DNA of 64,000 nt from Nonlabens ulvanivorans (GCF_000755285.1 NZ_BBMK01000005.1:1-64000), one strand, 5' to 3'. Positions 37,716-48,507 are shown, counted from the first letter of the stretch. Numbers and translations: made by a program. The notes: generated from the sequence alone by a model not told the origin.

Positions 37716-37723
37716 TAGTTTTG
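37716..37723 (+). promoter_or_regulatory. Promoter -7 box TAGTTTTG
   Basis: Exact TAnnTTTG match, 21 bases before the ATG at 37745 and directly after a perfect palindrome. Confidence 0.6.
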
Positions 37724-37744
37724 CACGCTTTCTAAATCAGAATT

Positions 37745-38152
37745 ATGAAAACAGTTGATTTACAGTTTGGTGAATTTCAATTTTATCCTGAAGTTATTAT
37801 AGGTAAAATTAAAGAAGGTATTCACTTTGACATGTCTAAAAATGAAGAACTTGTGCAAATAGCTACAGAGCACTATGGTATAGATATGCCACTTTCATAT
37901 ATTAGTTTAAGAGAAAACGATTATAGTATAGATCCTTTAGTTCATACCAATAATTCAAAATTTGAAAATCTATGTGGTATTGCTATCGTAGAAAAAAGAC
38001 ATCAAGGGAATAGCACCGCTACTCTAGAAAGCAAATTTTTCAAACCAGGTAAACTAATAGCGTTTCAAGATATTGAAGAAGCTATAGTATGGACTAATCA
38101 AGAGGTTTATCAAAAACTAACTGATATCAATACTGGATTGTCTCTTAATTAA
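37745..38152 (+). CDS. STAS/SEC14-like protein, copy 2
   Basis: Intact 135-residue paralogue of the preceding gene. Pattern: strand VDLQFGEFQFYPEVIIGKI, IHFDM, ISLRENDYSIDPLVH and the C-terminal FQDIEEAIVWTNQEVYQ helix, resembling flavobacterial STAS/SEC14-like proteins. Function unknown; the fold assignment is inference. It has its own promoter with a palindromic candidate operator, unlike copy 1. It converges with hutH and overlaps its end by eight bases. Confidence 0.75.
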   Translation: MKTVDLQFGEFQFYPEVIIGKIKEGIHFDMSKNEELVQIATEHYGIDMPLSYISLRENDYSIDPLVHTNNSKFENLCGIAIVEKRHQGNSTATLESKFFKPGKLIAFQDIEEAIVWTNQEVYQKLTDINTGLSLN

Positions 38153-39656
38153 AAATGACCTCAGCGTCTAGATTGGTCTGATTCATCATTTGAATGGCTT
38201 TCATGATATCGTCATGTAATACACGATCAGTATCTAAAGATGCTACACTTTCTCTTAAACCTGATTTAAGATGTTCTATAAATACGGATGATTTTTTAGG
38301 ATCACGTTCCTCGATACCTTGTGCAGCAGCTAATAACTCAATTGCAAGAACAGTATGAACATTTTTAATAATGCGATTTGTTTTAGTTGCAGCATTTGCT
38401 CCCATACTTACATGATCTTCTTGTCCGTTTGAGGATACAATACTATCAACACTTGCTGGTGTAGCATATTGCTTATTTTGACTAACTATACTTGCTGCGG
38501 TATATTGTAAAATCATCATACCACTATTTAATCCTGGATTATTCACTAAAAATGCAGGTAAACCTCTCGTACCACTCATTAACTGAAAAGTTCTACGTTC
38601 GCTGATACTAGCAATTTCGGCCATTGCGATACCCAAATAATCTAAAGCCAGAGCAAGTGGTTGCCCATGAAAATTACCTCCTGAAATAATAGCTTCTGAT
38701 TCTGGAAAAATATTAGGATTATCCGTTACAGAATTCACCTCTGTTAATATAGTCCGTTTTACAAACTGTAACGTATCCCAAGTTGCACCATGTACTTGTG
38801 GTATACATCTAAAACTATATGGATCTTGAACATTAACCTTCTCACCTACTGCGATTTCACTATCTTCTAATAACGAAAGTATTAAATCGGCACTACGCAA
38901 TTGTCCTGCGTGTGGTCTAATCAGATGAATGCGTTTATCAAAAGGAGATAGATTACAATCAAAGGCATCAATTGACATTGCTCCAGTGACATGAGCCCAA
39001 TACCATAGTTTATGAGATTGAATTAATGTACATACCCCCCCAAAAGCTAACATGAACTGCGTACCGTTAATCAATGCTAGACCTTCTTTAGACTGCAGGT
39101 TTAATGGTTCCCATCCCATTTTTTCATTAAGTACCGCAGCATTTATTTTTTCTCCTTGATAATAAACTTCTCCTTTACCTATTAATGGTAATGCTAGATG
39201 AGCGAGAGGCGCTAGATCACCACTTGCACCTAATGAGCCTTGCTCGTATACTACTGGATAAACCTCATTATTAAAAAATGCGATAAGACGTTCTACAACT
39301 GCTCTACTTATTCCACTATGTCCATAACTTAAACTTTGGATTTTAAGAAATAACATCATTCGCACAATTTCTTGCGCTACCTCATCACCAGTTCCACAAG
39401 CGTGTGACATCAAAAGATTGTGCTGTAATTGCTGCAGCTCACCAGGACCTATGTGAGTATTGCATAAAGATCCAAAACCTGTATTAACACCATAAGTAGC
39501 AGCAGCATCTTCACCACTGAAACGATCGTCTAAATAACTTCTGCACTTATCAATACGTTCCTTAGCATCAATCGATAAGGTTAATTTTACTGGCTGTTCT
39601 ACTATATTATATAACTGTTCTAGAGTTAATAACTTAGACGATATGAGATGTTCCAT
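38145..39656 (-). CDS. hutH: Histidine ammonia-lyase
   Basis: Eliminates ammonia from histidine to give urocanate, the first step of histidine degradation. The self-formed MIO cofactor comes from the Ala-Ser-Gly in EQGSLGASGDLAPLAHL near residue 142; the active-site NGTQFMLAFG follows. The length of 503 residues is normal. A G7 run at 39035-39041 gives FGGVCTL. No other hut genes are in the window, and tyrosine ammonia-lyase-like activity cannot be ruled out. Confidence 0.9.
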   Translation of the reverse strand: MEHLISSKLLTLEQLYNIVEQPVKLTLSIDAKERIDKCRSYLDDRFSGEDAAATYGVNTGFGSLCNTHIGPGELQQLQHNLLMSHACGTGDEVAQEIVRMMLFLKIQSLSYGHSGISRAVVERLIAFFNNEVYPVVYEQGSLGASGDLAPLAHLALPLIGKGEVYYQGEKINAAVLNEKMGWEPLNLQSKEGLALINGTQFMLAFGGVCTLIQSHKLWYWAHVTGAMSIDAFDCNLSPFDKRIHLIRPHAGQLRSADLILSLLEDSEIAVGEKVNVQDPYSFRCIPQVHGATWDTLQFVKRTILTEVNSVTDNPNIFPESEAIISGGNFHGQPLALALDYLGIAMAEIASISERRTFQLMSGTRGLPAFLVNNPGLNSGMMILQYTAASIVSQNKQYATPASVDSIVSSNGQEDHVSMGANAATKTNRIIKNVHTVLAIELLAAAQGIEERDPKKSSVFIEHLKSGLRESVASLDTDRVLHDDIMKAIQMMNQTNLDAEVIFN

Positions 39657-39718
39657 TTAATAGGGCTGTTTATGGATATGCAATTATAAGTAAAGTAAAG
39701 TTAAACGAGACAGGATTC

Positions 39719-41254
39719 TTATTGTTGCTGTGGCTGTTGAGGTTCTGGTCTAAATAAATCTAGTATTGCAGCTCCTACAAAATTTGATATAATACTCGCC
39801 TTTAATCCCTCATGCGCATAAGTCTGACTTGCAATATCTCCTGCTCTACCATGAATAAACACACCAAAAACGGCTGCTGTAAGCTCATCATATTTTTGAG
39901 CTAACAATCCTGTAATTATACCAGAAAGAACATCTCCACTACCGGCAGTTGCCATTCCTGGATTTCCAGTATCATTTATATAAAGGTTCTTACCTGATAC
40001 AATTATTGTGTGTGCTCCTTTAAGAACTAGAATCACATCCTTATCAGTAGATAATTTTTTAGCTTTCTCGAGACGTTCATAATCATCCTTCCACTTCCCT
40101 ATTAATTTTTCTAACTCACCATCATGTGGCGTTAAAATCGAGTTCTTTGGAATTAATTTCCAATACTCAGAGTTATCTGATAGAATGTTTAATCCATCTG
40201 CGTCGATCACTACCGGTTGGGATTGTTGTGATAACGCTTTCGCGAAAGCATGATTTACATCATCACTAGTGCTTAATCCAGGACCAACACATAAGGTAAT
40301 ATCCTTTAAATCATGCTCAAAATCTGTGATGAAATCTTCTCCTACACTAGATATGGTCATCACTTCTGGTAAGCTACTTTGTAAGATACTATTAGCATGG
40401 CTAGGAATATATGCGGTGACCTTACCAGCGCCCATATTAAGTGCTGCACTGGTCGCAAGCACTGCTGCGCCTACTTTACCTTTACTACCAGCCATAGTTA
40501 GTACATGTCCAAAATCACCTTTATGACTAAATTTCTCACGCGGCTTATACATACTCTTTGCAGCATCTGGTGTTATGATTTGTGCCAGCGGTTCTGCTTT
40601 CATCACATACTCTGGATCAAGCCCTATTGGAACAACCTCAAAAGTCCCTGCAAATTTACCCGTTTCAGTTAGGAAGAAACTAAGTTTAGGTGTCTCAAAT
40701 GAGAACGTATGCTGTGCTTGTATAATAGGTGCACCGATATCTTGCGGTGTGTTTGCATACAAGCCACTAGGCATGTCAATCGCAAGTTTAAAGGCTGGTG
40801 ATTTATTAAGATAGTGAACTAGATCTGCCATCCAGCCATCGATAGGTCTATTAATACCTGTTCCAAAAATCGCATCTATGATTATATCTTGTGGATTTAA
40901 GGTTGGGAAATCTTCTTTGCAAGAAAGTAAAATGGGCCAGTCCTTAGTTACTTCTTTTATTTTATCATAATGATATAAAAACTCTGGCGCACGTTTTTTA
41001 CTGCAATTAGTAACATAAGTTGTCACATGATAACCGTGTTGAATCATTTGTCTTGCTAGAGCTAGCCCATCGCCACCATTTTTTCCTATTCCACAAAATA
41101 TTTTAATAGGTACAGGAGATCCTTGTAATCGCTGGTGAATTTTATCAAATATGAGTTTTGCAATATGCTCCATTAAATCATTACTGGAGATCTGGTTCTT
41201 ATCTATGGTAGACTGATCAGCTTCTGTGAGCTGCTGTGCGCTTAGTATTTTCAA
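39719..41254 (-). CDS. nnrDE: NAD(P)HX epimerase/dehydratase, bifunctional
   Basis: Repairs damaged NAD(P)H hydrates: the N-terminal YjeF_N domain epimerises, the C-terminal ADP-dependent dehydratase domain restores the cofactor. Motifs: IFCGIGKNGGDGLALARQ near residue 55, IIDAIFGTGINRP near 125, and the kinase-like GNPGMATAGSGDVLSG near the C-terminus. I place the start at the TTG of 41254 (LKILSAQQL, the family's usual N-terminus); the frame stays open to 41383 but that part overlaps a divergent gcvT promoter box. A palindrome (40235-40249) reads HAFAKALS inside it. Confidence 0.88.
   Translation of the reverse strand: MKILSAQQLTEADQSTIDKNQISSNDLMEHIAKLIFDKIHQRLQGSPVPIKIFCGIGKNGGDGLALARQMIQHGYHVTTYVTNCSKKRAPEFLYHYDKIKEVTKDWPILLSCKEDFPTLNPQDIIIDAIFGTGINRPIDGWMADLVHYLNKSPAFKLAIDMPSGLYANTPQDIGAPIIQAQHTFSFETPKLSFFLTETGKFAGTFEVVPIGLDPEYVMKAEPLAQIITPDAAKSMYKPREKFSHKGDFGHVLTMAGSKGKVGAAVLATSAALNMGAGKVTAYIPSHANSILQSSLPEVMTISSVGEDFITDFEHDLKDITLCVGPGLSTSDDVNHAFAKALSQQSQPVVIDADGLNILSDNSEYWKLIPKNSILTPHDGELEKLIGKWKDDYERLEKAKKLSTDKDVILVLKGAHTIIVSGKNLYINDTGNPGMATAGSGDVLSGIITGLLAQKYDELTAAVFGVFIHGRAGDIASQTYAHEGLKASIISNFVGAAILDLFRPEPQQPQQQ
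40235..40249. repeat. Palindrome CGCTTTCGCGAAAGC in nnrDE
   Basis: Perfect 14-base core, read as Ala-Phe-Ala-Lys-Ala in the dehydratase domain. Confidence 0.75.
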
Positions 41255-41369
41255 TGCTTTTGTTTTTATAGCTTGCAATTTAACAAATGAGCGTCTAAAC
41301 TTTAAATGCTTATCATAGTATTTCACATTTTCTATGACCGTGTTTTTAAAAATTAAAAGGTTAAATCCA

Positions 41370-41377
41370 TACATTTG
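41370..41377 (+). promoter_or_regulatory. gcvT promoter -7 box TACATTTG
   Basis: Exact TAnnTTTG match, 20 bases before the gcvT ATG. Confidence 0.5.
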
Positions 41378-41397
41378 CTGCACTGAAAAAACACCTC

Positions 41398-42479
41398 ATG
41401 AAAAATACAGCACTTACAGCAGTACACGAAGCGCTAGGCGCAAAAATGGTTCCTTTTGCAGGATTTAATATGCCTGTACAATATGAAGGAATTAATATAG
41501 AACACCAGACCGTACGTGATAATGTAGGTGTATTTGATGTTTCTCATATGGGTGAGTTTTTAATCTCTGGACCTGAGGCCTTAAATTTAGTTCAAAAAGT
41601 ATCTTCAAATGACGCTTCAAAACTTACTGTAGGTAGAGCGCAATATGCTTATTTACCTAATGAGGATGGTGGTATCGTTGATGACATGATTGTTTATAAA
41701 ATCAAAGAAGATCAATATTTACTAGTGGTAAATGCTTCTAACATAGATAAAGATTGGGCTCATATTACAAATCATAACACGATGAGTCAGATATGAGAAA
41801 TCTATCTGATGATTATTCTTTACTTGCTATACAAGGTCCCAAAGCAGTTGAGGCCATGCAGTCCTTAACACCTGTAGACTTAAGTGCTATAAAGTTTTAT
41901 CATTTTGAAGTGGCAGAATTTGCTGGAATAGAGAATGTCATCATTAGCGCAACGGGTTATACCGGTTCTGGTGGTTTTGAAATTTATTGTAAGAATAGTG
42001 AAGTAGAACAAATCTGGAACAAAGCATTTGAAGCTGGTGCAGATTATGGTATCAAACCTATAGGTCTAGCTGCACGTGATACCTTAAGATTAGAAATGGG
42101 ATATTGCCTTTACGGTAATGATATAGATGATACTACATCACCATATGAGGCTGGTCTAGGTTGGGTAACTAAGTTTACAAAAGAATTTGTGAACCACGAG
42201 CAACTGCTAGAACATAAAGAAAAAGGAGTGGATAGAAAATTAATCGCTTTTGAAATGGATGAGCGTGCGATACCTCGTGGAGGTTATGAAATTAAAGACA
42301 GTAGTCAGCAAGATTTAGGTATCGTAACTAGTGGTACCATGTCTCCTTCTATGGGAATAGGCATAGGTATGGGATATGTGCCACCTATATTTGCAACACC
42401 TGGAAGTAAAATTCACATCCAAATACGCAAGAAATTAGTGCCTGCAACCGTTATTAAATTACCATTCTATAAAAAGTAA
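41398..42479 (+). CDS. gcvT: Aminomethyltransferase, glycine cleavage T-protein (frameshifted)
   Basis: T-protein of the glycine cleavage system, moving the methylene group to tetrahydrofolate. N-terminal [18 protein letters not shown] and [12 protein letters not shown], and C-terminal [16 protein letters not shown] and [17 protein letters not shown] are diagnostic. The frame breaks near 41792 (after NHNTMS); one missing base in AGTCAGATATG joins to [19 protein letters not shown]. Total about 360 residues, the usual length. The epimerase gene follows four bases later. Other gcv genes are outside the window. Confidence 0.92.
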
Positions 42480-42483
42480 TTAA

Positions 42484-43299
42484 TTGAATCGTATTCTTAT
42501 TTTAGGCGGTAGTGGCTTTATAGGTAATGCACTCTACAAAGAGCTTGCACCCTATTATGATGTGCACGCTACTTACAAAACAGATCATAAAGACTTTGAT
42601 AAGAACCAACATTTCCACCAGCTGGATATGGAATCAGAAGATATTCATGGTCTATTAGATTCTTTAAAGCCCAAGTTTATAGTCAGCGCGGTGCGTGGTA
42701 ATGTCAACTCGCAGATTCATTTGCATATGAGGCTTATAGATTGGGTTCTTAAAAACGATTCTCGTATTATTTTTATGTCTAGCGCAAATGTATTTGATCG
42801 TTTTACAAATTTCCCTAGCTATGAATATGATAAAACGTTTTCCGAAAGTATTTATGGTAGGTTTAAAATAAAGATAGAGAACGCCTTACTGCGATTGCAT
42901 CCCTCTAAATATGTGATTTGTAGAATCCCGATGATTTTTGGTAATAGTACACCGCGTGTAGACGATTTAAAAAGGCAGTTACAACAAAAAGAAGCGATTG
43001 AAGTGTTTCCTAACGTGGTCATTAACGCCACACATATTAAAAAATTAACACAGCAAATCCATTATCTAATTAATAAACGACGTCGTGGTGTTTTTCACTT
43101 AGGTAGTATGGATTTAATACATCATATCGACTTGATACGAGAGATATGTCAGGCACTAGGCTATCCACATCCTTTATTAAAACAGGTGTTTAACAGCAAC
43201 GAGGATCGTCAACTTTCTGTACTTCCTAAAGATAATATGCTACCTAAGCATTTACAATTGACTATTGAAGAAGTTATAGAGAGCTGTGTGGTTCTTTAG
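42484..43299 (+). CDS. NAD(P)-dependent sugar epimerase/reductase-like protein
   Basis: Short-chain dehydrogenase of the extended type (RmlD-like): nucleotide-binding ILILGGSGFIGNALYKEL at residues 3-20, FMSSANVFD near 98 and YGRFKIKIENALL near 125 in the place of the Tyr-x-x-x-Lys pair. Substrate unknown, possibly a nucleotide sugar. It starts at TTG (42484), four bases after gcvT, so the two are cotranscribed. The length is 271 residues. Confidence 0.8.
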   Translation: MNRILILGGSGFIGNALYKELAPYYDVHATYKTDHKDFDKNQHFHQLDMESEDIHGLLDSLKPKFIVSAVRGNVNSQIHLHMRLIDWVLKNDSRIIFMSSANVFDRFTNFPSYEYDKTFSESIYGRFKIKIENALLRLHPSKYVICRIPMIFGNSTPRVDDLKRQLQQKEAIEVFPNVVINATHIKKLTQQIHYLINKRRRGVFHLGSMDLIHHIDLIREICQALGYPHPLLKQVFNSNEDRQLSVLPKDNMLPKHLQLTIEEVIESCVVL

Positions 43300-43304
43300 T
43301 ATTT

Positions 43305-43320
43305 CGCTTTCGCGAAAGCG
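43305..43320. repeat. Perfect CGCTTTCGCGAAAGCG palindrome between genes
   Basis: Lies between the converging epimerase and DUF3999 genes; a candidate bidirectional hairpin, though no T-run of note follows. Confidence 0.75.
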
Positions 43321-43332
43321 GTTTTAATACAT

Positions 43333-44581
43333 TTATTCTTGTGCAGTATTCCCCAACATTTTATAAGTAAAACCGCCTAAAATTAAAATAACGATCCCCC
43401 ATGATCGCCCATAACCATATTTGGTTTTCAAATAAGCCAGTAGCACTTGGCCCATCTTCTTTGATGATTTGGTTTTCTGTACCTACTTCTAGTTCTTTAA
43501 GGTTAACTGGTATGTTATCTTTAAAGTTAGTGATGTCATAATGCGGTTGGTGGGCTGATTTATTTCCATAAACAAGTTTGTAGTTTGCAGATTCTGTAAA
43601 ACGTGCCATTAACTCATATTTGAATCCTTTTAGCTCAATAGATTTGATATCCAGTGGTTGATTATCTCCATTAAAAATCACGATTTTAAATTTCTTGGCC
43701 ATCGTGCTATTAAATTCAAATTCATTGTCTTCTAGAGAAGTTAATGTTCCTCTTTTAAAGGTCGTATAATTATAAAGATATCCTTTTTCAGTCTTCACAC
43801 TATCTAATAAGTATCGCATGCTTATAGATCTAAAATAATCATAACTGCCATTGACATTTATCTTCATAGAGCTTACTGGTACTGGATTTGTTAATTCAAA
43901 CTCTACCTCAGTAGACTTCATTTGTCTATCTTGTGATGCTTTAAGGTTTTTAACTTTATGATCTACTAAAATGCCGTTAGTTAGTTTTTGCATAAATATG
44001 TTGACAGATGATAAAGTAGGCTGCTTTTTACTCTTAACCGCTATACGATAGTACACATAGTTAGCTGTTGGAAATTTTAAATTGGTATAGCTGTAATTAG
44101 TAGATGTATTTTCAATATCTAAAATCCTGTAGTTTTCTAGAATGGTGAACCATTGCTTCTGGTCTTGACTACCTTCTAAATTCACTTTCCAGTCAAAGTT
44201 AGCGTCTGTAAATAGAAGTTTAATGTCACTTATATCTGTTTGTTGATTTAGCTTGATGGTATAATAATAATATCCGTCATCTGTTTTAGAAGAGTTAATG
44301 ATCTGACAGCTATGTTCTTTTTTAATTAGATGATCTTTATTAATCTTTAAAAGATATGGAACTTCAATAGTATCCATTTCTTCAGTAATACCATAGATGC
44401 GCATATCTTGAAGTGACGGTTGTAGCTTTCCAAAAACATTATCTGGAATTGTAATTTTATGCCAGTCCTCACTTACATTTTTAAGCGTTCGCTCATATTT
44501 ATAATTTGATACTTGCGCTATTGAGCATAAACTCATCAACAAGAAAAGAGGTATGCAAAGGTTCAATTTTATAACTGACAT
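43333..44581 (-). CDS. DUF3999 family exported protein (frameshifted at the end)
   Basis: Signal peptide (MSVIKLNLCIPLFLLMSL ending SIAQ), a long beta-rich periplasmic part with discoidin-like repeats, and a single C-terminal membrane helix. The helix is lost to a frame break at a C5 run (43396-43400): with four G the reading is WLWAIMGIVILILGGFTYKM ending at 43333. Start set at 44581, one base after the stop of the DUF2339 gene, typical of this conserved pair. Function unknown; likely a partner of the DUF2339 membrane protein. Confidence 0.82.
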
Positions 44582-44582
44582 A

Positions 44583-47065
44583 TTAAATATCGTTTTGGTC
44601 GTCAAATTCATCTATAGTGTCTGGTATCATTTCTTTTACTTCTTCCATATGAGAATCATTAGAATCTCCATTATAATTAATTTTATTTTTGTTCTTATTG
44701 TACAAAAATGAGATGATCAATAGAAGTATCCCTAAGGAAACAAAAACAATAGTTTTTGAGATCGTATTTAAATGAGCTATATCATAAAAGAAAAGTTTGA
44801 TTAAAGTGATAGCAAATAATGCCATTCCTCCTATCCTCAAATAAGGCTTATTCTTTATGATCCCAAATCCAATTAAAAGGAAAGAATAGACACCCCATAA
44901 AATACTTAATCCTAATTTATATGCATCTCGAGCACCTGCCATGTCTAACCAATGAATCAACTCGCTGCTCACCACCCAAATTATACTTACGTGTAAAATA
45001 ATATCATAAGCTATCTTAAAGCCTTTATGAATACCTTCTTTTTTATATAACGATATAAGGTTACCATTGAAAAACCTAGAAACACAAAGGATATATAACG
45101 TATCATTAAATAAAACGAACCTCTATTATAGTAGATGGACGGTTCTATGTAAGCATCTCTTAGTTCACTTAAGGCATATAGTCCTTGAGTTAGAAAAACA
45201 ATAATACTAATAACAGTCAATACTAGGACTGAGTTTTCTAAGACTATGCTTTTAATCTTCTTATAATTCAGGTATCCCATAATACCTAAGAATAACAAAG
45301 TATAATTTATTACCCAAACCGTTCTAAAATCTCTTAAACTATAATCATTTACGGTAACTACATAATCAATGATAGACTTATTCTCTAGTTCTGACAAAGA
45401 AAACAACTGATTCCAATAAGCTTCTATTTCCAACCTAAAGGAATAGTACAAACTAAATACAAACAATATAGGAACAGCATATGAAACTATCTTTAACCAA
45501 TTGCTACCTTCTTTTAATGTCGATATGAAATCATGCTTACGTTGTAAGAATACTATAAAACCAATCGCAGTTGTAAATAGTATAGAAGTTAGAAAACTAG
45601 TATTTAACAATGGTGTTATTAAGTTATCCTCTAGATGGTAATAGCTATCATAATTATATGACCAGTCATGAATCAAACTTATAAAAGCAAGTGCTATTAA
45701 TGGATAAGATAGCTTCTCATAAATAGAAATCTTTTTTGATGTACCCAGCCAAAACAATAATGCAGCCTGAGCTGTCCATAGTAAAGTGACCCAATTACCA
45801 TCTAGTTGCACTGGTATTGCAATGGATATGAATGCTAGTACTAGTGCCGTCGCTAGATAGAATAACTTCTTATCACTCAATTGCTTTTTATAAATGATAG
45901 TAGCTACTATAAAATGAATCACAGCATTTCCTAAGGTAAATAGTCCTAGATAGTCCTCGCCAATTACATTATCATTAAGAATCGCATAACCTAATCCATA
46001 AAATATAAACGAATTCATTAAAAGCATTACGATATCAGTAGCCGCAAACCCTTCTTTTTTGACTAATTTATAAGCTAAGAAAGTCAAATAAAAAGTGAGA
46101 TAAAAAAGTAGTAAGAAACTTAAAGCAAGCATATAATGAGAATCATTGCTATAGTCCATCACAAACCATGATAAGTAAATTAACCAGGTCAATCCAAAAG
46201 CCGAATAATACAATGGCTTCCAATACTTTTTAAAGGCAATTATTAAAATCCCGATGTTAATAATCGCAATATAGCTGAACAAAATTTCTACTCTACCAGA
46301 ATCATTACTTAGTAAAAATGGAACCGCATAGGCGCCTACTAAACCTAGATGTGCTATTATCTGGCGATTATAATTTAAAGATGCTACAATGGTAAATATT
46401 GTAAATAGAACCATTAATGCAAATGCAATAGTTTGCGGCAATAATTCATAAAATCTATAAGCAAAAAAGGTTATAAAGTAAAGAATAACGATAGCCCCCC
46501 CACTTACTAATACTGCGCTATAGGATTCATACTTCTTCTTTAATTTAATCCCAAAACCTAATAAACCAATAGCAGATAAATAACCTAAAATAATACGTGT
46601 TAAAGGACTAATTAATTCATTCTCAATTGAGTATTTTGCTCCTATACCAATCCCTATAACTAGAATTAAAATACCGATTTTATTCAAAAGGTTCTCACCA
46701 ATAAACTTTTCAAGATTAGATTTTCTAAACGGTGAGAGCTTTTTAGGTTTTTGAGAAGGTTGAAATTGTGATATTGGACGTTGTTGTCTTTGATGCTCTT
46801 TGTAAGATGGATTTATAGAGGACTCATTTTTCACACCAGCATCTATCCATTCTCTATTTTGACTTTCAATAGGTTTACTTTTTACAATTTCCTTTGGTTC
46901 AGTAAATGCAATGTTATTAACCTCATCAGGCTTATCAATAGTAGATTGTAATTGATCTAGTTTATTTTTTAACTCAAATATCTCATACTTAAAAGCCTCT
47001 TGCTTTCTAGAGAGTATTCCTAATTGTTCAATCAATTGCTTGATGACCTCTTGTTGTTTTGCCAT
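44583..47065 (-). CDS. DUF2339 large membrane protein (frameshifted)
   Basis: N-terminal coiled coil (residues 1-50), a proline-rich linker, then about 20 hydrophobic spans typical of DUF2339 proteins. The frame breaks at an A6 run near 45041: one more A gives RYIKKEGIHKGFKIAYD and continues to the acidic C-terminus ending at 44583, about 825 residues. A G7 run at 46495-46501 encodes GG in a loop. It is followed one base later by DUF3999. The pair recurs in Bacteroidota; its role is not established. Confidence 0.85.
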
Positions 47066-47230
47066 AACGGAATTCTTGTAGGAGATATATTGCTAAATAT
47101 CAACTGCTAATTTAAGTAAAAGGAGAGTGTTAGTTTATACTCACACACGACATGGTTCAATAATCTTAAATCAATAAATGACTATTAAATCTATGGAATA
47201 GAAAATCATACAACCCTTATATCAAATAAA

Positions 47231-47264
47231 AATAGGTCACCTTATAATTTAAAGATGACCTATT
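47231..47264. terminator. Inverted repeat, probable terminator of menB
   Basis: Stem AATAGGTCA/TGACCTATT with a 16-base loop. On the minus strand a T-rich stretch follows, downstream of menB. Confidence 0.55.
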
Positions 47265-47311
47265 ATTTTTAAAATATTACGATTAAAATAGATTTTAACC
47301 ATATCCATAAA

Positions 47312-48154
47312 CTATGGAATATATCGATCTGTTCCCCCCCAATTAGGTTCACGTTTTTCTAGGAAAGCCTCACGACCTTCTCGAGCCTCATCGGTCATGT
47401 AAATAAGACGTGTCATCTCACCTGCAAATACTTGCTGTCCTACCATGCCATCATCTGTTGCATTCATAGCAAATTTTGCCATTTTAATCGCGATAGGTGA
47501 TTTTTTTAGTATTTCTTGTCCCCAATCATAGGCCGTTTGATCCAGCTCATCATGCGGTACTACAGCATTAACCATTCCCATATCCATAGCCTCTTGAGCG
47601 CTATAGGTTCTTCCTAAAAAGAAAATCTCACGTGCTTTTTTCTGACCTACCATTTTAGCTAGATAAGCACTACCATAACCAGCATCTACGCTAGCCACGT
47701 CCGTATCAGTTTGTTTAAAAACACCATGCTCTTTACTAGCGATGGTCATATCGCAAACCACATGTAAACTATGTCCACCACCTACAGCCCATCCTGGCAC
47801 GGCACAGATCACCACCTTAGGCATAAAACGGATCATGCGTTGTACTTCTAGAATATTTAATCTTCCTGTTCCAGAATCGTCTTTATAACCATCGTGTCCA
47901 CGAGCATTTTGATCACCACCACTACAGAAAGCCCATCCACCATCTTTTTTAGAAGGTCCTTCACCCGTTAAGATCACTACTCCTATAGATAGATCTTCTT
48001 GTGCATCATAGAATGCTTTAATCAATTCGGCGACCGTTTTGGGTCTAAATGCGTTGCGCACCTCAGGTCTATTAAATGCAATGCGGGCAATACCGTTGCA
48101 TTTTTTATAAGTAATATCTTCAAATTCTATGGCAGTTTTCCAGTTGATGGACAT
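47312..48154 (-). CDS. menB: 1,4-dihydroxy-2-naphthoyl-CoA synthase
   Basis: Crotonase-fold enzyme that closes the second ring of the menaquinone head group from o-succinylbenzoyl-CoA. Start IEFEDITYKKCNGIARIAFNR... followed by AFCSGGDQNARG near residue 77 and GWAVGGGHSLHVVCD near 122 (oxyanion hole), and DVASVDAGYGSAYLAK near 150. The length of 280 residues fits. A G7 run (47334-47340) encodes NWGGTD near the C-terminus. A TATATTTG box lies 16 bases upstream. Confidence 0.93.
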   Translation of the reverse strand: MSINWKTAIEFEDITYKKCNGIARIAFNRPEVRNAFRPKTVAELIKAFYDAQEDLSIGVVILTGEGPSKKDGGWAFCSGGDQNARGHDGYKDDSGTGRLNILEVQRMIRFMPKVVICAVPGWAVGGGHSLHVVCDMTIASKEHGVFKQTDTDVASVDAGYGSAYLAKMVGQKKAREIFFLGRTYSAQEAMDMGMVNAVVPHDELDQTAYDWGQEILKKSPIAIKMAKFAMNATDDGMVGQQVFAGEMTRLIYMTDEAREGREAFLEKREPNWGGTDRYIP

Positions 48155-48170
48155 AATTGTAAATTTTAAA

Positions 48171-48178
48171 CAAATATA
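48171..48178 (-). promoter_or_regulatory. menB promoter -7 box TATATTTG
   Basis: Exact TAnnTTTG match on the minus strand, 16 bases before the menB ATG. Confidence 0.55.
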
Positions 48179-48187
48179 AGTCCTATC

Positions 48188-48457
48188 CTATTTATACCAT
48201 ATACGTATGGTCTGAATCATATAAACGATTCCGCCTTGCATGTTGAGTTTACTGGCATTAGCACTATAAGTTGTATTGGCAGACTTAGGTAAAATCAGAG
48301 TTTCCATATTTATAATCTCTCGATTATAATTCTTTCGTACCCATTCATTAACACGTTCCATTACCACCTCATTGTTTTCATAAGTTTTTGATCCCCCCCA
48401 AAAATTCTTATTAATAACCTGCGGTTCAAAGTCTATATAGTTGATTTTGTTTGTCAT
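48188..48457 (-). CDS. Small protein of unknown function
   Basis: An 89-residue soluble protein (MTNKINYIDFEPQVINKNFW, later VVMERVNEWVRKNYN and a C-terminal strand pair MQGGIVYMIQTIRIWY). No family recognised. A G7 run at 48393-48399 encodes WGG. It is upstream of menB but menB has its own promoter box. Confidence 0.6.
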   Translation of the reverse strand: MTNKINYIDFEPQVINKNFWGGSKTYENNEVVMERVNEWVRKNYNREIINMETLILPKSANTTYSANASKLNMQGGIVYMIQTIRIWYK

Positions 48458-48489
48458 ATTTCATTAGTAGCAGATAAGGTGTTATTGTT

Positions 48490-48507
48490 ACGCTTTTGCG
48501 AAAGCGT
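48490..48507. repeat. Variant palindrome ACGCTTTTGCGAAAGCGT
   Basis: One mismatch in the core (T for C), between genes. Confidence 0.6.
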
